Of a stretch of DNA of 64,000 bases, positions 1 through 8,817 are shown piece by piece. The translations under genes were made by a program, and so were the position numbers. The stretch lies in NCBI RefSeq assembly GCF_000190415.1, contig NZ_AEWF01000003.1, positions 248,001 to 312,000 of the forward strand, given 5' to 3'. Source of the stretch: Candidatus Odyssella thessalonicensis L13 (GTDB lineage: Bacteria > Pseudomonadota > Alphaproteobacteria > Paracaedibacterales > Paracaedibacteraceae). Positions within the stretch are counted from its first letter, which is position 1. Each line of letters begins with the position of its first letter. The notes beneath the pieces were generated by a model. It was not told the DNA's origin, made no database searches, and worked only from the letters and a program-made list of their open reading frames with translations.

Positions 1-52
1 CTTAAGTTTACCATTAAATGGAATCTCCTTGTAAGAAATACATAATCACCAT

Positions 53-80
53 TAATGAGATTACAATAATGAGATTACAA
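53..80. repeat. Perfect 14-bp tandem duplication
   Basis: The 14-mer TAATGAGATTACAA occurs twice head to tail (53-66 and 67-80) in the AT-rich intergenic stretch at the left edge. No gene is visible in 1-234. It looks like a recent slippage duplication; no function is assigned. Confidence 0.85.
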
Positions 81-234
81 ATAATTTTATTCAAAACAAA
101 ATTAAATTTTGTAGGCCTATTGGGCTTGAATATGAGACTAGTTTAGGTTGGACAGTTAAATACAGCTCACAGCTCTTAAGCTTCTGAATTAATGCTGATC
201 AAGTCGACGGTCTGTGGAAGTCAGTATTGGTAAT

Positions 235-1263
235 CTATCGCAAGTTTTGAGCTTCCATTTGAACTAGCCGCGACGCCGTTCGCTCAAAAGGTAAGAGGGG
301 ATGTTTATGATCCTGATATAAGCGATCAGGGGCGTCTGCAGCGTGGAGGTGCAGCTGCACCCCTTCATCGTATAAGCAATCAATGAGGGTAATAAAGCGA
401 TGAGCGCTATCACGATGTTCTGCTGTTAGCAGCGGCACATTCACCAGAAACACTTCTTTGACTTGCTTGGCGATCGCTTGATACTCAGCTGCACCGTAAG
501 CAACCTCACAAATATCCTTAAAGTCGACCCACAGCGTCGTCTGTGACGCTTCAGGGAAATGGATAGAGCGCTGATGAATAACAAAGGTCAGGCCTATTTT
601 ATCTTCCTTGTCTAATTGCTGGATAAATCTGTCGCGCAGATGCGCATAAGTTTCCGGCTTAAAATGGTGGACACCCTGCGCGTCGAGCCGTCGGTAATCA
701 ATATTATTCTGGCTATCTAAGTGAATAATTTCTAAATTAGTTTTGAGAATGGGAATAAAAGGGGCAAAGCGATCGTGGTGAAGGCCGCCTTGATAAAGGT
801 CATCCGGAGCGGTGTTAGAGGTGGTCACAAAATAAATGCCTTGGGCAAAGAGGGTCTGAAATAACCGCGCTAAAATCATGGCATCAGCAATCTCAGTGAC
901 TTGGAATTCATCCAAACAAATTAAATCATAGGCCTGTCGCAGCGCTTTCGCTGTCTTGATCAGATCTCCCTTATGATCAAAAAGCTGTTGATGGACAAGC
1001 TGCATAAAATCTGTAAAGTGATATCGAACTTTTCGATTAAGGGCTATGTGATTAAAAAAGAGATCCATAATGTAGGTCTTGCCGCGCCCAACTTCGCCCC
1101 AGATATAACCTCCCAAGGGTTTAGGGCTTTTAAAGATCTTGGCGAGAAAGCCCTGGGAAGTCTCAAAGATTTTCTCCAGTTGTTGTAAAGCGAGCTGATG
1201 ATTGACGTCCGGTTGCCACCCTTGCCGTTCGCAGTCCTGTAAGTATATTTCTGATAAGCTCAT
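235..1263 (-). CDS. zapE: ZapE/AFG1-family cell-division ATPase
   Basis: P-loop ATPase of the AFG1/ZapE family, 342 residues, near the usual family length. Walker A is GEVGRGKT at residues 56-63 and Walker B is LICLDEF at about 114-120; the Arg in the P loop (GRGKT) is typical of the family. In E. coli, ZapE is a cytoplasmic ATPase that associates with the Z ring during division; in mitochondria AFG1 acts in protein quality control. The start codon overlaps the stop codon of the upstream glycosyltransferase gene by 4 bases (ATGA), so the two are probably co-transcribed although their functions are unrelated. No membrane segment is visible. The family call is firm; the division role is carried over from the family. 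Confidence 0.93.
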   Translation of the reverse strand: MSLSEIYLQDCERQGWQPDVNHQLALQQLEKIFETSQGFLAKIFKSPKPLGGYIWGEVGRGKTYIMDLFFNHIALNRKVRYHFTDFMQLVHQQLFDHKGDLIKTAKALRQAYDLICLDEFQVTEIADAMILARLFQTLFAQGIYFVTTSNTAPDDLYQGGLHHDRFAPFIPILKTNLEIIHLDSQNNIDYRRLDAQGVHHFKPETYAHLRDRFIQQLDKEDKIGLTFVIHQRSIHFPEASQTTLWVDFKDICEVAYGAAEYQAIAKQVKEVFLVNVPLLTAEHRDSAHRFITLIDCLYDEGVQLHLHAADAPDRLYQDHKHPLLPFERTASRLVQMEAQNLR

Positions 1264-2393
1264 CCATTCTTCTCCAACAAGGTGGTGTAGGCAGCTTCAT
1301 ACTTCTTGACAATAGTCGCTAAAGAGAACTCAGTTTTAATCCTTAACCGGGCTTGTTCCCCCCATTGCCGTAATGTCCTAGGCTCTTTTATGGCCGATAG
1401 AAGCGCGTCTGCCAGAGCGTTACAATCATTCGGAGGGACGATTAAGCCTGTGTCGCCGACAGCTAAAGCTGAATCGCCGACATCAGTGACAACGCATGGG
1501 ATGCCACAGGCCATGGCTTCACCGACCACATTCGGAAATCCTTCCTGCAAGGAAGGGGAAACAAATAAATCTAAAGCATTTAGACAGTGCTCAGGATGAG
1601 GCAGTTCACCAAGTAAAATAACAGAGTCTTCTAAATGATGATGCTTAATTGTTGCCATAAGTTCTGAATTTTGATCGACCACCTGATCTCCTGCGAGCAC
1701 CAACTTGGTGTTCGGCTGCTTCTTGTGGACGTAAGCAAAAGCTTCAAGCAGATTGTGGAATCCTTTCAATTTATGAAAGCGAGCAAAGAAACCTATGGCT
1801 ATTTCTTGCTCCTTTAGAGCGAGTTTTTCTCGATACTCTTGGCGCCACTGGGGATTAGGAGAGAACCTATCGAGCTCAAATCCATTAGCAATTGTAATAT
1901 TGAGAGCAGATTGGTAGCCGGCAGCTTCATGTTGAGCGCGGGCGACATCTGAAACATAAATAATCCCATCTGTTAAAGATGATAAGTAGCCACCCAGGCG
2001 AATAAAGCACTGAGTTCTAAAACTCTCGAAATTAAAATCATAAAGGCAAGCGCGAATGCCAAAGATGAGCTTAGCTGTGCAGAATAGTTGAGCGAGCCAA
2101 GCCAATAGATTGCCGTGGTACATCCATCCTTGAATCAAGTGTGGCTTAAATTGGCGGCAGTCCCTTAAAAATTTCCATAAATCTGAAAGCATAGATAAGG
2201 GTTTATTAAGTTGATAGGTATAAACCTGGATGCCAGCCGCAATAAAATCAGATTGCAAACTGCGATGAGTGGTTAGGCAGAAAACACGTGGCTCAAAAGT
2301 GGTGCGATCAATGGTAGATAGTATCTTTAGCAGCATTTTTTCAGCACCACCACGATTTAAGCCAGTTATGATAAAAGCCAATTTAATCATCAC
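1260..2393 (-). CDS. GT4-type glycosyltransferase
   Basis: Glycosyltransferase of the GT-B fold, family GT4, 377 residues. The N terminus has the acceptor-domain signature GGAEKML (about 15-21). The C-terminal half has the donor-binding motif EGFPNVVGEAM at about 280-290, containing the E-x7-E pattern of retaining GT4 enzymes, followed by GIPCVVTD. It probably adds a sugar to a cell-surface glycan or lipid-linked intermediate on the cytoplasmic face. The gene diverges from asnB across a 79-bp gap. AsnB-type amidotransferases are often found beside polysaccharide glycosyltransferases, so a joint envelope-glycan role is plausible. Donor and acceptor cannot be read from the sequence. Confidence 0.9.
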   Translation of the reverse strand: MMIKLAFIITGLNRGGAEKMLLKILSTIDRTTFEPRVFCLTTHRSLQSDFIAAGIQVYTYQLNKPLSMLSDLWKFLRDCRQFKPHLIQGWMYHGNLLAWLAQLFCTAKLIFGIRACLYDFNFESFRTQCFIRLGGYLSSLTDGIIYVSDVARAQHEAAGYQSALNITIANGFELDRFSPNPQWRQEYREKLALKEQEIAIGFFARFHKLKGFHNLLEAFAYVHKKQPNTKLVLAGDQVVDQNSELMATIKHHHLEDSVILLGELPHPEHCLNALDLFVSPSLQEGFPNVVGEAMACGIPCVVTDVGDSALAVGDTGLIVPPNDCNALADALLSAIKEPRTLRQWGEQARLRIKTEFSLATIVKKYEAAYTTLLEKNG

Positions 2394-2404
2394 ACTTCTT
2401 CATT

Positions 2405-2439
2405 TTATTTGGGTATATAGCTGAGTCTATACTATAGTA
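2405..2439. promoter_or_regulatory. Possible divergent promoter region between the glycosyltransferase gene and asnB
   Basis: Rightward, a -10-like TATACT at 2428-2433 lies 17 bases after a poor -35 (TTATTT at 2405-2410). Leftward, TATATA with TTTACT 16 bases upstream could serve the glycosyltransferase gene. The perfect palindrome TACTATAGTA (2430-2439) lies in the overlap. The -35 elements are weak, so this is tentative. Confidence 0.3.
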
Positions 2440-2472
2440 AAGCTAACAAAATAATAAGTGGATTAACGGACT

Positions 2473-4395
2473 TTGTGTGGATTTTCAGGATTTTATCACA
2501 ACTCACCTCGCTATGACCAATTAACGGTGCTCCAAGCTATGACCCAAGCCATCAGCCATCGGGGGCCGGATGGTGAAAGTCATTGGCTGGACCCCAATGG
2601 CATAGCTCTGGGTCATCGACGCTTAGCAATTTTAGATTTATCTGAGAATGGTCGACAGCCAATGCATAGCCATTCAGGACGCTTAACGATGATCTTTAAT
2701 GGGGAATGCTATAATTATCAAAAACTGCGTGCCGAGTTGGACGCGCAAGCGCCGCGACAATGGCGGGGGCATTCAGATACAGAAGTTATCTTAGAAGCCA
2801 TTGATCATTGGGGAATGGAAGCAACTTTAAAAAAAATGATGGGGATGTTTGCGATCGCTTTATGGGATCACTCCTCACAAAGTTTGATTCTGGCACGAGA
2901 TCGGATCGGAGAGAAGCCCCTTTATTTTGGCTGGTCTAAGGGAGCCTTGCTTTTTGGCAGTGAATTAAAAGCCTTAAAAGTGCATCCTTGCTTTGCGAGC
3001 GAGCTCAATGAGGAAGCGGTCGATCTGATGATCCGTTATGGATATGTCCCTTCAGGGATGAGTATTTATAAGGCAATTAGTAAATTAACGCCGGGAACCT
3101 ATAGGCATTTTACTCAGAAAGAACTGCAAAACCATCTCCTGCCTGAGGAATGTCCCTATTGGCGATTAGAGGATAATGTGGTTCAGAACTCGGCCAGCTA
3201 TTCCGATCCCGAAGCCGTTGATGGCCTGGAGTCCTTGTTAACTGATGCGATCGGTCAGCAGATGATCGCGGATGTTCCTTTGGGCGCCTTCTTGTCCGGA
3301 GGTGTAGACTCGTCCACAATTGTGGCCTTAATGCAGAAGCAATCGACGCGACCTGTTAAAACCTTCTCAATTGGCTTTCATGAGGCTGGTTTTAATGAAG
3401 CTGAGTATGCCAAAGCCGTGGCCAATCATTTAAAAACTGATCACACAGAACTGTATGTTACCCATCAAGATGCCTTGGATGTGATTCCAAACCTACCGAC
3501 GATTTATTGTGAACCCTTTGCCGATTCCTCCCAGATTCCGACCTACTTGGTGGCCCGTATGGCCCGCCAACAGGTTACCGTTTCTTTATCAGGCGATGCA
3601 GGGGATGAGTTATTTGCGGGCTATAACCGCTATCTGATGGTTGAAAAGATCTGGAATAGTATCCGTTGGTTACCCCAGCCGCTGCGCCATTTAGCCTCTC
3701 AGATTATTAAAGTTATGCCCATTCAGGCCATTAATAAAGTCGGACAACTGTCGAATAAACTCCCGAGCCAACTGGGCGATAAATTAAGAAAGGTCGCCGA
3801 CATCCTGCCCCTTGATAACTTGGCGATCTATGATTCCTTAACCAGTCATTGGAAGCATAAAGATCCCGTTACCTTAAGGAGCAACGGTAATGCGCCGTTT
3901 TCTCCTCATATTAAGACATCAAGTAAGGCCGCCTCTTTCACCGAGCAGATGATGTTCCTAGATACTCTCAGCTATCTCGTGGATGATATTCTGGTCAAAG
4001 TCGATCGGGCAGCGATGGCCAATAGCTTAGAGACGCGAGTGCCACTATTAGATCATCGCGTTGTTGAGTATGCTTGGTCTTTGCCATTATCCCAAAAACT
4101 TCGCCACGGGCAAACAAAGTGGCCCCTCAGGCAAGTGTTATATCGCTATGTGCCGCGTGAATTAATTGAACGGCCTAAACAAGGCTTTGGTGTTCCCTTG
4201 GATCAGTGGTTGCGCGGAACGCTGAAGGAATGGGCGGAGGAGTTATTGTCAACAGAGGCTCTGCGACAGAGTGGATTGCTCAATGTTGAATTTGTTCAGC
4301 GCAAATGGCAAGAACACTTATCTGGGAAGCGTAATTGGCAATATGGGCTGTGGAATATTTTAATGTTTCAGGCTTGGCTGAAGGAAAATGCTTAA
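2473..4395 (+). CDS. asnB: Asparagine synthase (glutamine-hydrolysing)
   Basis: Two-domain amidotransferase of 640 residues. It starts with TTG; this start is required because it places the catalytic Cys at position 2 (MCGFSGF), which becomes the N-terminal nucleophile of the glutaminase domain after Met removal. The glutaminase half carries HRRLAILDLS, FNGECYNY and HSDTEV; the synthetase half has the ATP-pyrophosphatase loop SGGVDSS near 275 and SLSGDAGDELFAGYNRY near 371. It makes asparagine from aspartate, glutamine and ATP, or amidates another carboxyl group, as the AsnB-like enzymes of surface polysaccharide loci do. It overlaps the next gene by 8 bases. The glycosyltransferase next door favours an envelope role, but housekeeping AsnB is equally possible. 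Confidence 0.93.
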   Translation: MCGFSGFYHNSPRYDQLTVLQAMTQAISHRGPDGESHWLDPNGIALGHRRLAILDLSENGRQPMHSHSGRLTMIFNGECYNYQKLRAELDAQAPRQWRGHSDTEVILEAIDHWGMEATLKKMMGMFAIALWDHSSQSLILARDRIGEKPLYFGWSKGALLFGSELKALKVHPCFASELNEEAVDLMIRYGYVPSGMSIYKAISKLTPGTYRHFTQKELQNHLLPEECPYWRLEDNVVQNSASYSDPEAVDGLESLLTDAIGQQMIADVPLGAFLSGGVDSSTIVALMQKQSTRPVKTFSIGFHEAGFNEAEYAKAVANHLKTDHTELYVTHQDALDVIPNLPTIYCEPFADSSQIPTYLVARMARQQVTVSLSGDAGDELFAGYNRYLMVEKIWNSIRWLPQPLRHLASQIIKVMPIQAINKVGQLSNKLPSQLGDKLRKVADILPLDNLAIYDSLTSHWKHKDPVTLRSNGNAPFSPHIKTSSKAASFTEQMMFLDTLSYLVDDILVKVDRAAMANSLETRVPLLDHRVVEYAWSLPLSQKLRHGQTKWPLRQVLYRYVPRELIERPKQGFGVPLDQWLRGTLKEWAEELLSTEALRQSGLLNVEFVQRKWQEHLSGKRNWQYGLWNILMFQAWLKENA

Positions 4396-5203
4396 TATGG
4401 TAACTTATTTTACTTCTTCTACCTCTCACTTAACCTTGCCAGGCGACTTTATTTTGGAAAGTTCTCAGTTCAGTGACGGGGCTTACGATTTGCATTTGCC
4501 GGATGAGGTGAGGAATTGTACGGTACAACTGATTCATAACACCCGCACCCATGATGATTGGATTTTCTTGTATTTGCTGATTGATCGCCTGGCTCAACGG
4601 CAATGCTCAACTATTTTAACGCTGCCTTATCTTTCTTATGGTCGACAATTGCCGTGTTATTTGAGCACTTTATTAAGGCCGTTACAGGGGACAACAGTTT
4701 TGAAGATTCTCACGTTTGATCTTCATCAAGAACACCCAGGAATTATTAATTTGCCGCTGGCCTCTCTGGTCGCCGAAGATATCAAGAAACGTGGCTTACA
4801 GGACGCCATTCTTGTGGCTCCCGATCGGGGCTCTATTCAGCGGGTGGAACGGCTTGCCCAGCTAACAGGCCAACAGATGATCGGCTTAAAAAAATCACGC
4901 TTGCCTGGCCAGGTGACCATTAGCTCCGATACTGCTTTGCCCCAAGGCAGAGCCGCAATTATTGTGGATGATATGGTGGACACTGGCTCAACCTTGCAAG
5001 CTTGTGTACAATATTTATTAGATCAAGGTATACCCTCAGTGCATGTGGTGGCCACCCACGGGGTGTTGTCTTTTGGCATTGGGGCCTGGGCTGATCAATT
5101 AGCGAGCTTGACGTTTCTCAATACGCTGCCACCGGTGGATAGCTCAACCTCAGCTCGATGGTTAAATATAAGGGAGTGCTTAGCAGATGCAGGACAATTC
5201 TAG
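4388..5203 (+). CDS. Ribose-phosphate pyrophosphokinase-like protein (short, divergent)
   Basis: Member of the PRPP synthetase family but only 271 residues, against about 310 for standard Prs. Visible landmarks: a THDDW segment, LPYLSYGRQ near 80-88, DLHQEHPG with the conserved active-site His near 118, PDRGS, and the phosphoribosyl-binding loop VDDMVDTGST near 194-203. In standard Prs the segment YFGYARQDRK carries an Asp after Gln; here it reads YLSYGRQLPC, so the Asp and following basic residue are missing. The start overlaps asnB and the end overlaps the DUF983 gene, so it is the middle gene of a three-gene operon. It may be a divergent PRPP synthetase or a paralogue with another pyrophosphoryl or phosphoribosyl role. 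Confidence 0.78.
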   Translation: MLNMVTYFTSSTSHLTLPGDFILESSQFSDGAYDLHLPDEVRNCTVQLIHNTRTHDDWIFLYLLIDRLAQRQCSTILTLPYLSYGRQLPCYLSTLLRPLQGTTVLKILTFDLHQEHPGIINLPLASLVAEDIKKRGLQDAILVAPDRGSIQRVERLAQLTGQQMIGLKKSRLPGQVTISSDTALPQGRAAIIVDDMVDTGSTLQACVQYLLDQGIPSVHVVATHGVLSFGIGAWADQLASLTFLNTLPPVDSSTSARWLNIRECLADAGQF

Positions 5204-5549
5204 TTTAATATTAAGTTTAAAAAGAGGACTAGCTCGATGCTGCCCCGCCTGTGGAACGGGAGGGATGTTTAGGGGCTATCTTAAAATTGCCGATCACTGC
5301 CCCACTTGTCAGTTAGAATTTGATAAAATTCGTTCTGATGATGCTCCTGCTTATTTTACTATTGCTATTGTTGGGCATATCTTGCTGCCGATTATTTCTT
5401 ACCTTGAATACCGTTACCATATGTCGATGTTAACTCATCTAATTGTGTGGCCCCCTATTATTATTGGAATGACATTAGGATTACTGCCCTTTATGAAGGG
5501 CTTAATGATGGCCGTGATGTGGCGGGTCAAAGTCAGAACAGATAGCTGA
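5187..5549 (+). CDS. DUF983 membrane protein
   Basis: Small DUF983 protein of 120 residues. An N-terminal zinc-ribbon-like pair CPACG and CPTCQ (about 19-42) precedes the family motif DDAPAYFTI, and two hydrophobic segments follow (about 53-72 and 82-105). It is probably an inner-membrane protein with a cytoplasmic metal-binding knuckle. The function of the family is unknown. It overlaps the PRPP-synthetase-like gene by 17 bases and closes the asnB operon. Its stop lies 24 bases before the end of the convergent mutY gene. Confidence 0.88.
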   Translation: MQDNSSLILSLKRGLARCCPACGTGGMFRGYLKIADHCPTCQLEFDKIRSDDAPAYFTIAIVGHILLPIISYLEYRYHMSMLTHLIVWPPIIIGMTLGLLPFMKGLMMAVMWRVKVRTDS

Positions 5550-5573
5550 TAGCGCCTCGACACCCTATCTCAA

Positions 5574-6644
5574 TTATCCTGCGTTAAGCTGCTCAAAAAG
5601 CCCGGGGAGAGCATTTCGAGACGCCAGACAAGCATTGATAACCTTTTTCATTAAAGTAGGAATGGGATAGCAATGGAAATTGTCAGGATGGTCTTTGAAA
5701 GTATCTGATATCTGTAAATCTTTGACAATAAAACAGTCAATAATCAGATGGAAATGCGTAAAAGTGTGCTTAACTGGTTTAGGAACACGGCGCCATTGCG
5801 GTAGGATAGGTGGTAATTCAGCAGGATCATTAACCCAATCACTGGTCGGTAACCCCACGAGATTTGCCAGAACACCTGTTTTAGGACGACGAGCCAGAAG
5901 CACATCACCATCCTTATTTTCACACCAAAAAGCAAAAGTATAACGGGTTGGCTTTAAAGGTTTAGGCGTAGTGCGGGGAATAGTATGTTGCTGATTAGTT
6001 TGATAACTCAGACAAGATGCTGTTAACGGACACAGGTCACAGCGGGGTTGTTTAGGTTTACAGATGGTCGCCCCTAAATCCATTAACGCTTGGGCGAAGT
6101 CGCCAGCTCGTGTGGGCCGTAAAGGGCTAAGCACCTTACATACTTCCTCTTTAAGTGCTGGAAGCGGTGTCTGTAAACTAGCAATCCGAGCAATAACCCG
6201 CGTAATATTACCATCGACCGGGACAATCGGAAAATCATAAGCAATGGCGGCAATAGCTGCAGCCGTATAAGGGCCGATCCCGGGCAGTTGCAGCAGCGCT
6301 TCGGGAGATTGCGGGATTTGGCCGCCACAGTCGTGTACTAATCTTTTGACGCAGGCATGTAAATTGCGGGCGCGACTATAATATCCTAAGCCTTGCCATT
6401 GATGATAGAGCTCTTCTTCCGTGGCGTGGGCCAACGTCTTTAAGGTGGGCCAGCGCTCAGTAAAGCGATTAAAGTAATCAATCACGGTCGAGACTGTTGT
6501 CTGTTGCAGCATAATTTCACTGAGCAGGACGTGATAGGGATTAGGATGCTGTCCCGGCCGCGCCCGCCACGGCAAATGACGTTGATGACAATCGTACCAT
6601 TCAAGCAAACGCTGATGAAGCAGGACAAAGTCGTTATTTTCCAC
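5574..6644 (-). CDS. mutY: A/G-specific adenine DNA glycosylase MutY
   Basis: Removes adenine mispaired with 8-oxoguanine. The 356 residues match the family. The catalytic Glu is in LSEIMLQQTT (Glu43); the helix-hairpin-helix LPGIGPYTAAA (about 120-130) is followed by the catalytic Asp144 in VPVDGNITR. The 4Fe-4S ligands Cys195, Cys202, Cys205 and Cys211 show the C-x6-C-x2-C-x5-C spacing. The C-terminal third is a Nudix-like domain that recognises 8-oxoG, with TFTHFHL. The start codon is GTG and lies 11 bases inside the end of the upstream binding-protein gene, so translation is probably coupled. All key residues are intact. Confidence 0.96.
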   Translation of the reverse strand: MENNDFVLLHQRLLEWYDCHQRHLPWRARPGQHPNPYHVLLSEIMLQQTTVSTVIDYFNRFTERWPTLKTLAHATEEELYHQWQGLGYYSRARNLHACVKRLVHDCGGQIPQSPEALLQLPGIGPYTAAAIAAIAYDFPIVPVDGNITRVIARIASLQTPLPALKEEVCKVLSPLRPTRAGDFAQALMDLGATICKPKQPRCDLCPLTASCLSYQTNQQHTIPRTTPKPLKPTRYTFAFWCENKDGDVLLARRPKTGVLANLVGLPTSDWVNDPAELPPILPQWRRVPKPVKHTFTHFHLIIDCFIVKDLQISDTFKDHPDNFHCYPIPTLMKKVINACLASRNALPGLFEQLNAG

Positions 6645-7620
6645 TGATGACCCTTATGTTTTTACCTAAAGTTGTTGGTACAGCTAAGTTGAGGTGTTTT
6701 AATGTTCCTTGGTTGACGATAATCTCCGAGGCGATATCATGACTTACCGGAAAAATAGCGGTGGGCTGGCCAGAAAGAAGGCCTGCGACAATAGCTGCTG
6801 TTTTTTTACCCATGGCTATGCGATCATAAGCCATCGCCGCCAAGGCGCCATCCTTAACGGATTCGGCATCATTAGCGAACAAAGGGATCTGGTTTTGGAC
6901 AGCCACATGAGCCACCGTTACCGCTGCTGCCATAGTGGTATTATCATTAGGAAAGAATAAGGCGTCCACTTTACCAATAAGGCTCTTGGTAACTTCTGCT
7001 GCCTCAGCGGTTGAGTTAACTGTTCCGCGGACTAACACGATGCCACGCTTGATGGCTTCCTCTTCTAAGCGCTTCAAGAAAGCTACAGAATTGGCTTCTG
7101 ACGGATTATACAAGACCCCTAATCGCCGCAGATGCGGGACAAAGGCGACAATTAAATCGAGCTGGGGGTCTGGCGGCATATAATCGCTGATTCCGGTAAC
7201 ACCTTGATCTGTTTGAGTGTAAGCGGTTACGAGTTTGGCGGCAATCGGATCAGTGACGGCCGAAAATACCAAAGGAACTTTACTCTCTTGAGCAGATTTA
7301 ATCAGAAGTTGGGCACTGGTGGTTGATAGCCCCACAATAACTGCCGGCTTAAGGCTGATAAATTTCTTTGTAATCTGGGCGGCGATGGCTGGATTACCAT
7401 TGGCATTATCATAGATAATCCTGACAGTTTTACCATCGATATAGCCTTGTGCTTCTAAGCCCTGGATTAAGCCCTCACGGACGGTATCGAGGGTGCGGTG
7501 GCTAATGATCTGGGTTATGGCAACGGTGGGAAGAGGGGAAGAGGTTGTAAAACTTGATAAGTTGAAAATAATAAATATCAGTGCGGCCAAAACCACACCG
7601 TAGCGAATCAGTAAAGGCAT
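6634..7620 (-). CDS. ABC transporter substrate-binding protein (PF04392/TrpX-like), orphan
   Basis: Periplasmic binding protein of 328 residues in the family of uncharacterised ABC binding proteins related to TrpX. An N-terminal hydrophobic stretch (about 6-27) acts as a signal peptide or anchor. Typical family segments follow: SHRTLDTVREGLIQGL, VVGLSTTSAQ, PLVFSAVTDPIAAKLV and LFFPNDNTTM. Family members are linked to aromatic amino acids or other small ligands. The usual permease and ATPase genes are not beside it; instead an exported glutaredoxin lies upstream (14-bp gap) and mutY overlaps downstream. It either pairs with a distant transporter or works alone. The ligand cannot be inferred. 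Confidence 0.87.
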   Translation of the reverse strand: MPLLIRYGVVLAALIFIIFNLSSFTTSSPLPTVAITQIISHRTLDTVREGLIQGLEAQGYIDGKTVRIIYDNANGNPAIAAQITKKFISLKPAVIVGLSTTSAQLLIKSAQESKVPLVFSAVTDPIAAKLVTAYTQTDQGVTGISDYMPPDPQLDLIVAFVPHLRRLGVLYNPSEANSVAFLKRLEEEAIKRGIVLVRGTVNSTAEAAEVTKSLIGKVDALFFPNDNTTMAAAVTVAHVAVQNQIPLFANDAESVKDGALAAMAYDRIAMGKKTAAIVAGLLSGQPTAIFPVSHDIASEIIVNQGTLKHLNLAVPTTLGKNIRVISGK

Positions 7621-7634
7621 TATAGTCTCTAGAT

Positions 7635-8012
7635 TTATTCTTTGTCTTGGGAATTACCCAGCATCTCATCGAGCTCTCCTGACAGATTAGCTGAAGCGAG
7701 AGATAGATAACTTCCAATATGTTTTCCATTAATAACGATTTGGGGAACGGTCCGTTTGCCGGTAACGTGTTCCATTTCATCAATCAGTTTTTTATTACCG
7801 CGCACGTTGATCTCTTTATAAGCGATCTTCCGTTCTTGGAGAATTTCTTTAGCACTGGTACACCAGCTACACTGGTCAGAGGAATAGACAATAACTTCAG
7901 GTTGTTTCTTCTCTACAGCCTGCTTGATTAGATTTTTTGATTGTGAAGGCTGCTTTTGATCAGCTAAGACTGCCGTTGACATAATTAAAAATGATAGCAT
8001 AAACTTCTTCAT
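7635..8012 (-). CDS. Exported glutaredoxin-like protein
   Basis: Glutaredoxin-fold protein with an N-terminal signal peptide (MKKFMLSFLIMSTAVLA), so it should act in the periplasm. The dithiol site is CSWC (Cys48 and Cys51 from this start), followed by the glutaredoxin motifs TVPQIVING and a GSYLSL segment resembling the GSH-binding end. An upstream in-frame start exists at 8048, but the ATG at 8012 has an AAGGGG ribosome site at good distance and gives a clean signal peptide. About 125 residues. Exported glutaredoxins are less common than cytoplasmic ones because periplasms usually rely on Dsb proteins. It is the first gene of a leftward set with the binding protein and mutY, and diverges from comF. 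Confidence 0.83.
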   Translation of the reverse strand: MKKFMLSFLIMSTAVLADQKQPSQSKNLIKQAVEKKQPEVIVYSSDQCSWCTSAKEILQERKIAYKEINVRGNKKLIDEMEHVTGKRTVPQIVINGKHIGSYLSLASANLSGELDEMLGNSQDKE

Positions 8013-8062
8013 GATTGTCGACCCCTTGTAAAATACCCCTATAATCATAGGTTAATTTATTA

Positions 8063-8803
8063 ATGATTGCAATAAAAGCACCAGTGCAAAAGATTTATAA
8101 CTTGGCTTTATCGACAGTGCTGCCACCTTGTTGCCCCGGCTGCGATGATGCTACCTTAAATCCATATGTGTTTTGTGCAAAATGCTGGGCAAAGATAAAT
8201 TTTATTCAAAAGCCATATTGCAGCTGTTGTGGCATGCCTATGCCTTATGAGGATGGTACTCTAGTCTGTGTAGCTTGTCTAGCGTATCCTCCTCATTTTG
8301 ATCAAGGACGCTGCGTAAGCCATTATGAGGGCTTAATGCGGGACCTAACTCTAAAGCTTAAGCATGGTGACGCTACCTATTTACCGCGCAGTTTATCCCC
8401 ATGGTTGGTTGAAGTCGGTAAGGAATTCTGGATACAAACGGATTACCTTATACCGGTGCCCCTACATCGCTGGCGCTTAGTGCGCCGTCGCTATAATCAA
8501 GCCACACTGCTGGCGCGCGCTATTGCAAAGCGCACAAAGCTGCCGGTGCTGACCAATATTCTCATTCGTCACAAGGCCACAGCGTCGCAAGGCCATAAAA
8601 CTCGTCAGGAAAGAGTCAAGAATGTGCAAGGAGCATTTACTGTCAAAGATTCCCATGGACTGTTAAATGGGAAAACCGTTACCCTAATTGATGATGTTTG
8701 GACCACCGGCGCCACCCTAGAAGCATGCGCAAAGGTTTTAAAAAAGGCTGGCGTGAGCACGGTTAACGTCTTAGCCTTAGCAAGAGTTGTGCAAGATATG
8801 TAA
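8063..8803 (+). CDS. comF: ComF-family phosphoribosyltransferase
   Basis: ComF protein of 246 residues. The N-terminal part has a paired cysteine cluster (CCPGC with CAKC, then CSCCG with CVAC, residues about 23-72), typical of the ComF zinc-binding region. The C-terminal phosphoribosyltransferase domain ends with the PRPP loop IDDVWTTGAT at about 209-218, preceded by RRRYNQATLLARAI. In naturally competent bacteria ComF acts in the cytoplasm during uptake of single-stranded DNA; this window also encodes ComM (55.6-57.2 kb). Grx3 follows after 14 bases with its own GGAG ribosome site, so the two form an operon, a frequent alphaproteobacterial arrangement. Confidence 0.93.
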   Translation: MIAIKAPVQKIYNLALSTVLPPCCPGCDDATLNPYVFCAKCWAKINFIQKPYCSCCGMPMPYEDGTLVCVACLAYPPHFDQGRCVSHYEGLMRDLTLKLKHGDATYLPRSLSPWLVEVGKEFWIQTDYLIPVPLHRWRLVRRRYNQATLLARAIAKRTKLPVLTNILIRHKATASQGHKTRQERVKNVQGAFTVKDSHGLLNGKTVTLIDDVWTTGATLEACAKVLKKAGVSTVNVLALARVVQDM

Positions 8804-8817
8804 AAAAGGAGAAAATA

